A stretch of 64,000 bases of DNA from positions 83,099,152-83,163,151 of the forward strand of contig OX388350.1 in NCBI GenBank assembly GCA_947579665.1. Direction: 5' to 3'. The position numbers and the translations under genes were made by a program. Below, in pieces: positions 1 to 11,141 of this stretch (the stretch's first letter is position 1; each line of letters opens with the position of its first letter). Source of the stretch: Sympetrum striolatum. Taxonomy: Eukaryota; Arthropoda; Insecta; Odonata; Libellulidae. Under the pieces are notes generated by a model, which did no database searches, was not told the DNA's origin, and saw only the letters and a list, made by a program, of their open reading frames with translations.

Positions 1-346
1 TTGAATTCAGAAGATGGGAAACACTGTACTACAGGTCTGGTATTATTTAGATTTAACTGCAATTTGCCTTTTGAAAGTTTTGACTTAACTTAGGTCTTTT
101 ATTAAAGAAGAGACTTAGACATCTCCCACCATTTCATTTAGCACCAAATTAATCTTTTAACATATTGATTTCGATTGATTAGATGATCTATTTTTAATTT
201 AATTATTTGCTGCTTTATACATAAATTATTTCTTTCACATTTTCAATTTAATTGTAATTAATAGTAATTATTAATTTAATCCTTCCATACATATAGAGAT
301 AATTCATATGCTGGCTTACTTCATTCTTATTTGATTAATTTATTTT
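1..346. other. AT-rich sequence, no gene seen
   Basis: This stretch is AT-rich with no open frame of note and no repeat that I can match elsewhere in the window. It lies directly beyond the 3' end of the truncated non-LTR element that follows and is probably intronic or intergenic. Confidence 0.5.
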
Positions 347-822
347 TTGTCTATGTCTATGTAAGAACCCTGCAAACAACCTTTCGGCGTGTGGCAGGTA
401 GTGCAAGCACCTTGACTCTATTTTCCTAAATGGTTGCATTCGCATATACTTTGCGGAAAAAATGAATTTTTGAAACGATTCGTTCTAGCATCCATTTCCC
501 TATTCTTTCGGGCAGTATCAGGCACGGGCAGTATTCGGGCATGGCCCATATAACAGGGGGTTGTATTATATCAGTTACATCATCTGAAAACGTAATTTCT
601 CTGAACTTCTTTAATAAATGTATCCTTTGAATTTTTCTCCTATCTTCTAATGATTGCCATCCCGCATCCTGTGACATCTGAGTGACACTCGCTGTTTTAT
701 TGTAGCAATTCTTTACAAATTGTATCGCCTTTCGTTGTACTTTTTCTAAATCCCGAATATGACATTTCTCGGCCCATACACTACATGCATACTCAAGGTG
801 AGGCCTAACTAACGCTAAGTAA
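347..822 (-). mobile_element. 5'-truncated non-LTR retrotransposon copy (3' end only)
   Basis: This is the 3' end, on the minus strand, of the same family as the nearly complete element at 55942-59009. It matches about 58546-59012 of that copy, including the short 3' untranslated region and the terminal (CATAGA)n tail, seen here as TGTCTATGTCTATG at about 349-362. Similarity stops abruptly at about 822, as expected when target-primed reverse transcription ends early. The tail is followed by an A-run in both copies, which suggests insertion at A-rich targets. Confidence 0.9.
426..822 (-). pseudogene. Reverse transcriptase C-terminal fragment
   Basis: The frame encodes the last part of the non-LTR polyprotein, downstream of the reverse transcriptase core. 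The segment around DAGWQSLEDRRKIQRIHLL is almost the same as codons near the end of the 56-58.9 kb copy. After the shared Asp-Asp-Val-Thr-Asp-Ile segment the frame shifts: a C-run of six in the long copy (58809-58814) is five here (556-560). The final residues are therefore unrelated. It is a dead fragment with no promoter or catalytic residues. Confidence 0.85.
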
Positions 823-934
823 TTTTTTATACGCTGTAATGGAAGAATTGATTTAAATTTTAACTTTTTGGATGTAGCTTTCCAAGGAATAACTCTTTAA
901 TGGCTGTTACTATGTCAATTTTTAGGGTGATTTA

Positions 935-1150
935 GATATAATTTGCATATAGGTATTTCAATGTGAATGCTGTTATGCTGTGGAATGTCTCCATGCTACA
1001 AAGAAATAATGCTATGTAACTTGAGTTTGATTGTGGTAGACTATCAAAAGTTGACTGATCTGCATTAAAATCCCTTATGTGCAAATTATATATCCTTTGT
1101 AGCATGGAGACATTCCACAAAATGAAGCTATTCATATGAATATATTATAG
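935..1150. repeat. Hairpin / MITE-like inverted repeat
   Basis: Positions 979-1003 and 1095-1119 are perfect 25-bp reverse complements (core GAATGTCTCCATGCTACAAAG), with weaker pairing continuing outward. The loop is about 91 bp. No transposase is encoded. It is either a small non-autonomous foldback element or a structured intronic sequence. I could not find a convincing target-site duplication. Confidence 0.6.
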
Positions 1151-1257
1151 TTTTTTCTTCAAAGTAATATTATGTTGAATTTATATGTGAAAAAATAGAA
1201 GAAGATATTTTGATGTGACTTTATTGCATTATATCAAAGTACACTTTTCATTTACAG

Positions 1258-1419
1258 GAGTGCAGGCAAACTGCCATGGAGATCCTCAACATCCAGAGTG
1301 CTTCCAAGGTATTGACAAACTGCACCAATGGACAGGATTGGGATGACAACAGCGTCCAGCCTCAGCAGCCCAGGGCATTGTCGTAGAGCTGGCAACCTGC
1401 TGTACCTATTTCCATTAAG
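1258..1419 (+). other. Exon-like segment 1 (divergent member of duplicated exon family)
   Basis: The segment is bounded by a pyrimidine-rich ...TTTACAG acceptor and an AAG/GTTGAA donor. Its left part (GCAGGCAAAC) and right end (CATTAAG/GTTG) resemble the exon-like segment at 11019-11141. The intron downstream (about 1640-1800) is clearly homologous to 11333-11490, so the two are at equivalent positions in a tandem duplication. It lacks the Gly-x-x-Gly-Trp start of the other copies and has in-frame stops, so it is probably decayed. Confidence 0.35.
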
Positions 1420-1982
1420 GTTGAATATAAATTAGAGGTAAGAGGTTTATAAAAATCTCCACTAACCATCTTTGTCAGCACTCTGCACCTTGTTGCCACC
1501 AGTTTTGCAGAAGCAACAGAAGGTCCAATTACCAACTTAGAAAGTCTTTGGAAATTTTATATTATCCAAAGCAATTATCATTTTCGAATGCATATCTATA
1601 AGCAATTATCATTTTCTTCCCCCTATCATGTTTTTCAAATATCTATATTCATTAAAAAGTTAAGATATTTGCAACGTCCAATATATGTATTATTTTCTTT
1701 TACTTCGTTTGATACAATATATTGGGTAATTCTAGTGAATCTCATTCTAAGCCTTGTTGAATCAGAAATGGAACCCTGGACTTAGCCAGAAGGTTTTGTA
1801 CTTGGGTATCCATATACTTAGGTTAAGCTAAGTTTTATCCTGCTTCTCTTTCCAGTCATTTTTAATCTTGAAAATGTAGGTACAATTAAGCATTTCCAAT
1901 ATATGTGTAGTGTCTGTGTGAAAAATGTAAAGAGATTAATATTTAAGGTGGCATTAAATATCAGGTTTTCGATATCCTTTAG

Positions 1983-2120
1983 TGGCAATGATGGATGCAG
2001 TGGGCAGGACGAGTCCCCATTGATGGAGGTAATGCCTTTGCCACCATTTGCAAAAGAAGAGGATAACAGCCAGTAGGCGATGAAGAGAGAAGGGCCCAGC
2101 CACATCCATCCCCAATATAG
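1983..2120 (+). other. Exon-like segment 2 of duplicated exon family
   Basis: A TTTAG acceptor and an ATAG/GTATTT donor bound 138 bp. Read in the phase shared with its paralogues (one base, then codons) it begins Gly-Asn-Asp-Gly-Cys, carries a Lys-Glu-Glu-Asp-Asn motif, and ends with His-Pro-Gln-Tyr before the donor. A CAG-TAG stop interrupts it at the same place as in the copy at 11679. The parent gene is not recognised. The minus-strand open frame across it (1818-2144) is likely a shadow. Confidence 0.45.
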
Positions 2121-2375
2121 GTATTTCATCCTTAAATATGACAATCATTTAGTTTTTACACTCCTTAAAAAAAATAGTAGTTGTAGTGTACAGAAAGTAA
2201 CAGCCCTCATAATTAGCTGATCATTCTCCATTTTCTTCAAATATTGCTATTGACGTATCCATTTTCTTCTAAATATTATTTCAAACTCTCTGGTACTTTA
2301 CTTGCAAAAAAAATCCTTCAGCAGTTTTGAATTTAGTTATTCTTTGTGCAAGCATTATTGGTGCAAGAGTTGTTA
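2121..2375. repeat. Duplicated intron sequence, left of copia insertion
   Basis: This non-coding stretch is nearly the same as about 19625-19843. Both contain the string AGTTGTAGTGTACAGAAAGT and a long shared run ending in GCAAGAGTTGTTACCTTC. The homology is cut here by the copia insertion at 2381 and resumes at 6191, so the insertion happened after the duplication or in only one copy of it. Confidence 0.85.
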
Positions 2376-2380
2376 CCTTC

Positions 2381-2587
2381 TGTCGTTTTAGTTTTTTGTT
2401 ACCGTCTATTATCTTTCTCAGGTAAATGAAAACTTAACACATGGTATTCCACGAGAACATCAAGTATATATTTTTCCTTCAATTGTCTTACAATAACAAG
2501 TGAATGTGTATAACAGTAGGTACCAACTTCTTCCATATGCACCGTACCAGTTTAGTAACTCAATATAACAAACTCAATATAACAACA
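2381..2587 (-). repeat. 3' LTR of copia copy 1
   Basis: This is a 207-bp repeat with TG/CA ends, apparently identical to 5984-6190. It lies next to the polypurine tract at 2588-2594. Confidence 0.93.
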
Positions 2588-2594
2588 CTTCCCC
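2588..2594 (-). other. Polypurine tract of copia copy 1
   Basis: In element sense, GGGGAAG abuts the 3' LTR directly. This is the usual place and composition of the plus-strand DNA synthesis primer. Confidence 0.7.
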
Positions 2595-2778
2595 GTAAAC
2601 GCAGGGCGGTGAATGTGAATGACAATAAAGTTTTAAAATACAAGTACAAAATAGTTTCATAAACACAATCTTAAAGTATTAATATTATTTGTAACATAGA
2701 TGAAAATCAATATATGTATTACTTAACAAAATCTTCAAAAATAACATAATTTCTTTCAAATAATATTTGTAAATGTAC

Positions 2779-5319
2779 TTACAAGAGTAATAACTCATTG
2801 ACAAATTTTTCAAGCTTAATACAAGGTAAGGCTTTGGTAAAAATGTCACTTACATTGTTTTCTGAAGATACATAATTCAGCATGAAAAGATTTTTATAAT
2901 ATTCATCTTTGACAAAGAAATATTTTACCTCAATGTGTCTACTTCTCTTCAACCTTCCAGCTTTTATTATTTTAATGGTTGTCTAATTGTCAATGAACAG
3001 TGTTGCTTTAACTTCTTTATCAGTCAGCTCTTTCAGCAACTCAACGAGATATTTCAGCTCTTTGGTGCATTCATTTGCTGCAATCAGTTCAGCTTCCATA
3101 GTTGACTGTGCCACAATACTTTGACGTCTTGATGACCAAGCTATTGGACCTCCAAATAGTTTAATAACATAGCCGGATGTACTCTTTCTTCTAATATCCT
3201 TGGCAGAATCATCTTCTCTAGCATCTACGTCTCCCGGAAAGTCCGCATCACAGAATGCGAGTAGGTGCAGAGAATCCTCAAGTTCATCGTGACGACCACT
3301 GTAGAAAATTCCTGCAGATGGTGTCCCTCTCAGGTATCGAAGAGTCCTTTTTACATTGTCTTTAGTCTTGGGGTTTTAAATTGGTCGACTTTCGAAATTC
3401 ACAGCGAAACTTAGATCAGGGCGAGTCTTGCATGACAAGTAAAGAAGACTTCCAATTCCTTCTCTATAATTGAACATGTTTTTCTTATTTAAATTTTCAC
3501 TTATCTCTTCAGTCTTGTAAATATCTTGGGTGATCGGTGTTTTCATTGGTTTGCAGTCTTGCATGTTGTACCTCGTCAGTATTTTTCTTGCATAATTCTC
3601 TTGGTGTAGGAATAGTCCTTCTTCTGTCTTCTCAAACTGTATTCCTAAGTATGTATCTGGGTTTTCATTAGTTGTCATTTCAAATTCTCTTTGGAGTTTC
3701 TTCATCAGTCTTTTGATTCTTTCAAGTTTCTGTCCTATTATTAGTCCATCATCAACATGGATAGCTAGGAACATTTCACTTTGAGTATCTTTAAAAATGC
3801 ATTGATCAGTCTTAAGTTGAATCATATTTTGTTCTTTAAGAAAATTGGTCAGCCTTTGATTCCACTTCAGTGGTGACTGTCGTAAGCCATAGATTGCCTT
3901 TGAAAGAACAACTACTTCACCTTGATCTTCAAATCCTTCCGGCAACTTCATAAAAATAGGCTTATCTAGTTTGCCATATAGAAAAGCTGTTCTCGCATCA
4001 AATGTTTGTATGTGGTAGTTCTTTTTTGCTGCAATTGCCAAGGGTAAACGAAGAGAATTTGTATCTAATACTGGACTAAAGATTTCTTGTAAATCTATAT
4101 CATCTGACTGCTCAAATCCTCTTGCAACTGGACGAGCTTTGTATCGTCCATCATCTTTCTTTTTTAGAAGCCATCTACTTGATATAATTTCTTTTCCTCT
4201 TGCCTCTTCTTTCTTTATTGTTTTCCATGTATTGTTCTTCAGGAGACTTCTTTTTTCATCTTTCATTGCCTTCTCCCACTTTTCTTTGTCAGGTTCATTG
4301 ATGCATTGGGAGTAAGTGAAATAGGCCTCATTATCTGTATTTTCTTCGGTATCTTCCAATTCAAAAACAAGTTCATAGTCTTTAAATTTTTCTGGGGTTA
4401 TTTTTCCACAAACATCTGTATGTAGGATCTCTAGTGGTCTGGTAGCTCTAGTCCTTTCTTGTGAAAATGGATTTCTGGTTTTCTTGCTTATAATACAAGA
4501 TTCGCATATTTCTTCTTGGCTGTTGTATTTCTTGATATCGATGTCTACTCCATCACATAGGTCAGGTATTTTTCTTAGATCATTGAAATTGATGTGGCCC
4601 ATCTTTTTGTGCCAATTAATGAAGTTTTCTTTCTGAGTCAGCATTGCTTCATAACATTTCTGATTCTTTAAATCAATCTCCCAGAGTCCTTGTTCTGTTT
4701 TCTTTCCTTCCAACACGATTTCACCTTCTACAATATCTATCTTGCCATTATGGACTACTTTTACTGCTTCATTATCAAAGATAGCAATACCATTGTTGTT
4801 AGTAACTGTATTTATTGACAGCAGATTCCTGCTCAGACCAGGTAAGTGTAGAACATTGGTGAGAGTAACTTCTTTAGATTCCACTTTTCCAGAGAGATTT
4901 GACGTAAGGTGTTGTCCCTTTTTGGCTACTCCAATTTTTGTTTCTTGTATCTCCTTGGAATCAGTCAGGATGTATTCATCTTTGGCAAAATGTCCTGTTG
5001 CACCTGTATCTGCCACAAATGTGTAATCAGGTTCCATTCTGGACTTTGCAGACTTCCTTTCATTTTCAGTCAGATAAGTTAAGTATGCCACCTTTCTGTT
5101 GTTGTCTTTTTGGCTTTCCCTATATCTGTTTTCATGTTCATATTTCCATCTACATTTGTCCTGAGGATGATTAGATTTCTTACAGAATTTGCATGTTGGG
5201 AACGATTTTCCTTGCCAGCATTCTTCTATATTGTGTCCATCTTTGTCACACTTCTTACAATGAGGTATTCGCAGTTTATTCTTTTCGGGGTTTGATCTAC
5301 ACTCAAACTTGCGATGACC
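2779..5319 (-). pseudogene. pol: Copia copy 1 pol region: protease, integrase (core deleted), RT, RNase H
   Basis: The frame continues from gag after a TAA at 5317-5319. In order it shows two further CCHC knuckles and an aspartic protease motif Asp-Thr-Gly at about 5008-5010. It then shows the pre-integrase His-x4-His and Cys-x2-Cys (WHKKMGH, CESC) and the first catalytic aspartate of integrase in HTDVCG. Right after ITPEK the sequence jumps to the acidic linker, so the rest of the integrase core (second Asp, Glu) is absent. Reverse transcriptase follows, with FDARTAF and HVDD (3745-3762; His in place of the usual Tyr). RNase H continues in frame past stops at 3373-3375 (TAA) and 2983-2985 (TAG) to a TAA at 2779. 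The product could not integrate by itself. Confidence 0.9.
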
Positions 5320-5979
5320 TTACTTGCCACAATGGTTGCACATACCTTTGAACTTAGATGTTTTGAATGCAACTAGGTTGTCTTGACTTTGAGAGTTGTT
5401 TTTCAGTTTCTCTTCTTCCTTGAGTAGTATTGCTCGTAAATTCTCTAGTGTCTTCTTATCTTCAGCCGTAGAATCCCATGCACTTCCGAAATGCTTAAAT
5501 TGATCAGGCAGAGTCAATATCTTTGTCATTAACATCATATCATCTACAGTAGGTTTTAGATTATTCAGTCTGAATGCAAGTGTTTGCAAAGCTGCGATGT
5601 TCGTCATAACATCTACCGACTTGTTGTATTCGTATTTTATAAATTCTGCGATTAGTTGGCTTTTCGTTTCTTTGGTATCTCTCTTATATACACTGCATAA
5701 TTTTTCAAACATGTCCTTTGCTGTACTGGTTGTTAGGATGTGGGATTTAACCGATGGATCTATTGTTCTTAAGATGATTATTTTAGCGTTTGCGTCTTTT
5801 GTGATCCACTCCCTCTTCCTCTTTTCGTCTGTGCTGCACAGTTCCATTATACTCGTTCCGTCTATTACACTCATGAGCTGTTTAGCTTCAAACAGGATCT
5901 TTATTTCGAATTCCCAGAGCGGAAATGTAGCAGAATCGGTGTGTTTGGGTACACATTCTAGCTCTTCCCCTGGGCCCAT
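5320..5979 (-). pseudogene. gag: Copia copy 1 gag
   Basis: This 219-codon frame starts at an ATG that lies inside the primer-binding site (GGTTATGGGC), just after the 5' LTR. It encodes a capsid-like protein with a Leu-Trp-Glu-Phe segment near the start, as in copia-family Gag. It ends within the first zinc knuckle: Cys-x2-Cys is present, then a TAA stands in the spacer, and the expected His and Cys follow in the same frame. The stop is thus more likely a nonsense mutation than a designed gag-pol boundary, though readthrough cannot be excluded. Two complete CCHC knuckles follow downstream. Confidence 0.88.
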
Positions 5980-5983
5980 AACC
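5970..5983 (-). other. Primer-binding site of copia copy 1 (initiator Met tRNA type)
   Basis: In element sense GGTTATGGGCCCAG directly follows the 5' LTR. Drosophila copia has this sequence at the same place, where it pairs with an internal region of initiator methionine tRNA rather than its 3' end. The second copia element in this window has the same core. Confidence 0.85.
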
Positions 5984-6190
5984 TGTCGTTTTAGTTTTTT
6001 GTTACCGTCTATTATCTTTCTCAGGTAAATGAAAACTTAACACATGGTATTCCACGAGAACATCAAGTATATATTTTTCCTTCAATTGTCTTACAATAAC
6101 AAGTGAATGTGTATAACAGTAGGTACCAACTTCTTCCATATGCACCGTACCAGTTTAGTAACTCAATATAACAAACTCAATATAACAACA
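5984..6190 (-). repeat. 5' LTR of copia copy 1
   Basis: This is a 207-bp repeat with TG/CA ends, apparently identical to 2381-2587. The CCTTC target-site duplication follows at 6191-6195. Confidence 0.93.
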
Positions 6191-6195
6191 CCTTC

Positions 6196-7818
6196 CAATC
6201 ATTTTTCAAAGGATGCAAAGGGATATTTACTCCAAGTGTGGAGGCTGATATTAAAATCCAAACATGCAAAAGATAGAAACGAACTTCACATGTATTTCTA
6301 ATTGGATTCTTTTCAATGAGTTGAGAGTCAAACCAAGGATATTTTGTTAAAAGTAAGAAGACATTTTAATAATAAAGGTTTTAATGTTCTCTTATGAACC
6401 ATCCTACGATTTCATTTCAATGTTATTTCAAAATATGATAAAATATCTTTTAAGCAAGTTCCCCTATGCATTCCTTCTGGAGGTAACAAAAATAAGCTAA
6501 AAAGTATAGACAACAGTATGAATAAGAAATTAATTTAGACAGCATAAAGCTAGAATTCTTTCTTATTGTAGTAAGTATGAAGATGAAATAAATGCTGTCA
6601 ACTTGTTATAATTTAGAAAATTGTGCTTGTACAGATTGAGACAAGTGATTAGATAGAGAACATTTCTTTATTTCCATAAGTTCGTTATTCTTTGCTGATT
6701 CTCATTTTTTCTTAATTTTTGATAGTAGGTAGCAAGTTTATTCAATCATAGTTGCATGATTTAAAAATCAACTGTAGGTATGGAGAATATGAGGTTCATA
6801 AGGAAAATTTGCCAAATATTTGAGTTGGCACTGCATCTTAGGTTGTGGACATATTTGCAGGAAGGGGGCATACTGATAATAATTTTAGAATGTTAAGTTA
6901 ACGAATGTCCCTTAATGCTAAAATAATGTTGAACGTTAACTGGAGTAATTAATGGTTGCACTACATGTGTGGTTGTACAGTAAGGGTATGCTATCTATAG
7001 GGAAAGTCAAAATAAAAAAAACAACAAAAACCATCAAGGAGCAACTTGTGCCAATACTAAGTTTGGTCCAATATGTTTCAGTCTCCAAGATACTATTATC
7101 AAGGCAAGGTCGACAGGAAGGAACTGCCTATATTAGATGAATAATGAATTGGCGCATGTAAATTGTTCCTAGATAGTTGTTGGTAGTTTTTATAAGATAT
7201 ATTAATGATGCTCATATGAGACTTAGTGTATCTACAAAATATGTGCAATACAAAACCATGATGTGCTTATTGATCTTCATTTGTAAAAAGAAAACATTGA
7301 AATATATATTAAATTTTTGTAAAATAAAAATGCATGTGAAGAAATTTTTATAATTTTCGAAGAACAAGTATGCGTTAATTTTTTTAAAGGTATGAAAATG
7401 GTTTATTAATTCAACTCTTTTATCATGAAAAAATTTCATAACAACATAGTTTTGGCCACAATTGTATTACATGATGAAATTTGTTTTTATGTGATGTCTA
7501 CCTTAATTAGACTTGCCAAAAATTAGTTTCAGTAAGAAATAATTGTGGTGAGTTATGAGAATTTGTCTACAACAAGTGTTAAGCAGGCAGTTTCACTTAT
7601 ATACCCTCAGTGATAAAGGATTAAATTTTATGTTCAGGGTATAAATCGACCCCTTGTTTTTGAGAGATTTTATTCGGCTGAAAAGTTACTCTAACTTCTT
7701 GCTTCTGAATGAGAGATAATTGTTTGCCATTTGTGAGCAATTTAACAACCTCAAAGCAAATATGTAATGTAGTCCTCATGCTTAGGCTGTTATAAGAATA
7801 GTGTCAGCGTGAGGGATG
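6196..7818. repeat. Duplicated intron sequence between copia and Tigger insertions
   Basis: The left part (6196 to about 6900) aligns with 19844-20480. The right part (about 7690-7818, around AACCTCAAAGCAAAT) aligns with 20810-20848 joined to 25373-25460. It is non-coding in every frame I examined. It represents the long intron of the duplicated unit. Confidence 0.8.
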
Positions 7819-7820
7819 TA

Positions 7821-10800
7821 CAGTAAACCTTTGCAATAACGAAATTGAGGGGACTGAAAAATTGTCATTTCGTTATTGAAAATTTTGTTATTGCAAGACT
7901 CCATGTGTGTATGCAACACACAATGTCATAAGGTACAACTAGCATTCAAAATTCTTAGACTAGTTATAAAATGGGTGTTTCTTTCACATGAAAAATGAGG
8001 TTTAAGGATCTAAGATTTGGTTACAATCATTTCTTGGAATCATATGTATTCTGTATTTTATATATTATAGCACATTTTTACAAATCTACTTAAAATTTCT
8101 CTTTCTAATGCGAAAATTCCAGGAAAATGGAAGTTACAAAATAACTAAAGTATACAAAAAATAATTTCATGCATGCACCAAACAATAGTTGGTGCACAAA
8201 AGATAGGAAATTCAACTTTAGTTTCAAACAGTAGGATGAACAAGAAAAGTAAACAAACCATTTACAGTGAGGATCATCACACATTTACAAATTTTAAAAG
8301 AGTAATGAGTCTGTTTATAAAAACAAGACAATCTTAAGTGAGCTGTTCCTCATGAACCAACTGGAAGAAACCTTTCATTAAATAATACTTGTCATAAACT
8401 TAGAACACAGAGGCTTCATCGCACTATTTTGGAACTACTTTTTATTAAAATAGATCACAAGATCAAGCTCATGGCTTTTTTTCATGAATTTGCATATCTT
8501 TAAACAGTTTTGAAGAACTCTGTTATATTTTTTTGTCTTTGAGTATTACTGAAAGCAATTAAGATTACACTCTGAATATTGCATATTGTTTTTCCATAAT
8601 CATCTGGAAGATCAGTAAATTGTAACTGCAAATTTTGCAGTACTGAAATCGCTCTTAAAGCATCAGCCCTGGTGTGTTGGACTATTTCTTGTGTATCATC
8701 ATCTGAATCACTATCAGATGCTGTTGTTTCTGGCTGTGAAGATGATCCAGCTATGCAAATTTGTGGGTTTGCCACAGTACAACTAGTTGCAATGTCACTG
8801 TCAATGATGGCAAAAGCTTCTTCATTTATGTTAATAGCACAAAGTCTTTCTGCCTGTAACAGTTTAATTTCTGGCAATAAACAGATTCTACCATTGAAGT
8901 CTGAACTGCTGCTTGGTTATCACTTGAAAACTGAAATCCTGCAGATCTCCAGCAATTTTGTACTGTTGTGGGACTAACTAAATCCCATGCTCTAACTACA
9001 GCTCTCATAGCGTGTAGCAAAGTCCATGATACAGTCCTATGCCCTTTCTTCTGCAGTTCTAAAATAAATAGAACATTAAAGGTTTTGTCTTTAAATTTAT
9101 TATCTTTAAAATCTTTATTATCAAAGTCTTGACTGCAAATAGTGGAATATAATTTTTCTTTTCTCTATACGACTACATGCTTCTTTTAGTGAAATAATGT
9201 GTAATATATTTGACTTACCATGCTGAAATAATATATGTTGCAGGGCTAATTTCCTATAAAATGTCTTGAAATTTTGAATAATACCTCTATCTAATGGCTG
9301 AGTCATTGATGTGGTGTTCTTAGGCAAGAAGAAAACTTCAACATTGTTCAACTTCAGTCCTTCAATGATGTGAACTGGTGCATGATCAATTAAAAGACAA
9401 ACCTTCTTATTTTTACCAGATGCATATCGTTCCAAACAAATAACTTGTTGACGAAAAATATCTACAGTAGTCCAGGCTTTTTTAGTGGCAGTATATTTGC
9501 ACCCAATTCTTTCAATATTTATGTTTTTAAAACATCTGGGGTTTTTGAATTTTCCAATTATTTCAGGCTTGAGCTTGTGGTTTCCACTTTGATTGCAAGT
9601 CAGAATAACTGTAATGCGCTCTTTACTTTTCTGACCACCATGGCATTTTTCGCCCTTTTGCGCTAGAGTTGAGGCTGGCAATGACTTATAGAAAAGTCCA
9701 GTTTCATCTAAATTATATCTACACTCTGGAGGATAGCTGGAAATTTTGGGATCATTTAACATATGCCATTCATTTACTACGTCTTCACTAATTTTGTCCT
9801 CTTCTCCACAGAGTCTCAAATTCACTATATTGTGGCGAGTTTTAAAATTATCAAACCATCCCTTGGAGAATTTGAAGTCTTCTGAAATATTCAACTTAAG
9901 TGCAAAATATTTCGCTTTTTCTATCAAAAGAGGTCCAGAGATAGGCAGATTATCCCTACGACACTCCAAAAGTAATTAAATAACTCTTCTTCTAATTCTG
10001 CTTGCTGTGGTTTCGAAATTTTTTTTGCTTTAGATCCACATTCTGTAAGGGCATTTAATATTTTGTCTCTATCACGGATGATACTGCTTAAAGTTGAAGC
10101 AGGTATGGTAAACTTTGCAGCAATACTCATCTTGGATTCTCCATTTGTTTTACTCGTCTCAACAGCATCAAGAATTTCTTTTTTCTTTCCCAAAGAAAGA
10201 CATTTTCTATTCTTTTTTCCCGAATCCATTTTACTTATTAGTATCAATTTCCTCCTGATTATTAAGGATACTTTGGATTTGCACAAGGAAGGAAACATGC
10301 ACAGATGAAAATGGTTTTCACGTTATTCGCTGCGAGGTGTATACTCTTTTATTTTAACATGCTGTAACTTTGGTTAGCCTGTTTCAGATGGTCATATTTT
10401 CAGGAACACCCGAAGACGTCACATTTTACTAAATGCTAGCAGAACATGGACATAGGGGATAGACTCGCGCTGAATTTCTTTGTTTTGAATAAATAATCAC
10501 GACGAACGGCATAGAACATCTAGCTCAAACCCTGCTTTTCTTCTCATGGTTGTACATTCGCTTTATAATGCAAGTACTTAGGTTCACTTGATATATTATA
10601 ATTATCCGTTTCTGATAACGTAAGTTAACATAATGATTCCGCAAAATTCATAAGCATAGCGCTGGTCTATGAGCCCCTGCTCCCTCCGAATTAGTTGTGC
10701 TTTTTGTAAATAAAAACATCTTAAATTCCTAACAAGTTCGTAGCGAGCGGCACCTCATGGACAAACACACATGTTACTTTTAAGAAAATTTGCGACTGGT

Positions 10801-10978
10801 TGTAACAAAACATCAGGATATTTGGTAAATTTGACATCGTATCTTCTATGAAGAGGATAAAAATTACATTTCGTTATTGAAAACTTTCGTTATTGCCCAT
10901 AAAATTACATTACGTAAAGCGGCGGGACCAAAATTTGTTTCGTTATTGAGTGAATTTCGTTATTTCGGAGTTCTACTG
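7821..10978 (-). mobile_element. Tigger/pogo-type DNA transposon, copy 1
   Basis: The element is 3,158 bp with CAGT...ACTG ends flanked by TA duplications (7819-7820 and 10979-10980), the hallmark of the Tc1/mariner-pogo group. The terminal regions are inverted and carry several copies of TTTCGTTATTG or its complement (7833-7905 and 10867-10968). It encodes a transposase on the minus strand. It lies in the intron just upstream of the exon-like segment at 11019. Confidence 0.93.
8500..10229 (-). pseudogene. Tigger-type DDE transposase, copy 1
   Basis: The likely start is the Met at 10227-10229. The N-terminal part is a helix-turn-helix DNA-binding region of the CENP-B/psq type (Ser-Ile-Ala-Ala-Lys-Phe...). 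The catalytic part shows all three acidic positions: YNLDETGLF, LLIDHAPVH and TQPLDRGIIQNF. A one-base frame change near 9965-9975 separates the two. A poorly aligned stretch around 9020-9160, possibly an intron or decay, precedes the NCWRSAGF segment. The C-terminus is acidic and ends in a PCNA-binding-like motif QKNITEFF (8512-8535). Transposase acts in the nucleus on the element's ends. This copy is probably inactive because of the frame breaks. Confidence 0.88.
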
Positions 10979-11018
10979 TATTTTCTTTTGTAAATGAGAT
11001 GAGGGATTTTCTTTTCAG

Positions 11019-11141
11019 GGGCAACATTGGATGGGGACTGGCAGGCAAGACATCTGGTTCCCTACTACCATTGCCAGCAAAATAAGAGGATGACTTACTG
11101 TTGGTGGCTTAGAAAGCACAGCCTCACTATCCCAGATTAAG
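11019..11141 (+). other. Exon-like segment 3 of duplicated exon family
   Basis: TTTTCAG precedes 123 bp that end TTAAG/GTTGGT. The segment starts Gly-Asn-Ile-Gly-Trp in the family phase but runs into a TAA after about 20 codons, and an indel separates it from the open copy at 25492. The acceptor side, the donor side and the following about 120 bp of intron are all homologous to those at 25492-25760. This looks like a decayed paralogous exon. Confidence 0.5.

Larger units (their letters stand above)
2381..6190 (-). mobile_element. Ty1/copia LTR retrotransposon, copy 1
   Basis: The element is 3,810 bp, in minus orientation, with two LTRs of 207 bp that I read as identical. Each runs TGTTG...CGACA in element sense. 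A 5-bp target-site duplication CCTTC flanks it (2376-2380 and 6191-6195). The uninterrupted target exists as a paralogue at 19839-19843. Identical LTRs imply recent insertion, yet the polyprotein has three in-frame stops and lacks most of the integrase core. It was therefore probably mobilised by proteins supplied in trans. Confidence 0.95.

Noticed and set aside
1818..2144. Minus-strand 108-codon frame as a gene
   Set aside because: It overlaps the exon-like segment on the other strand and is not conserved in the duplicated copy at 11512-11830.
5317..5319. Programmed gag-pol readthrough stop in copia copy 1
   Set aside because: The stop falls within the first zinc knuckle, and two other in-frame stops exist in pol. 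A nonsense mutation is simpler.
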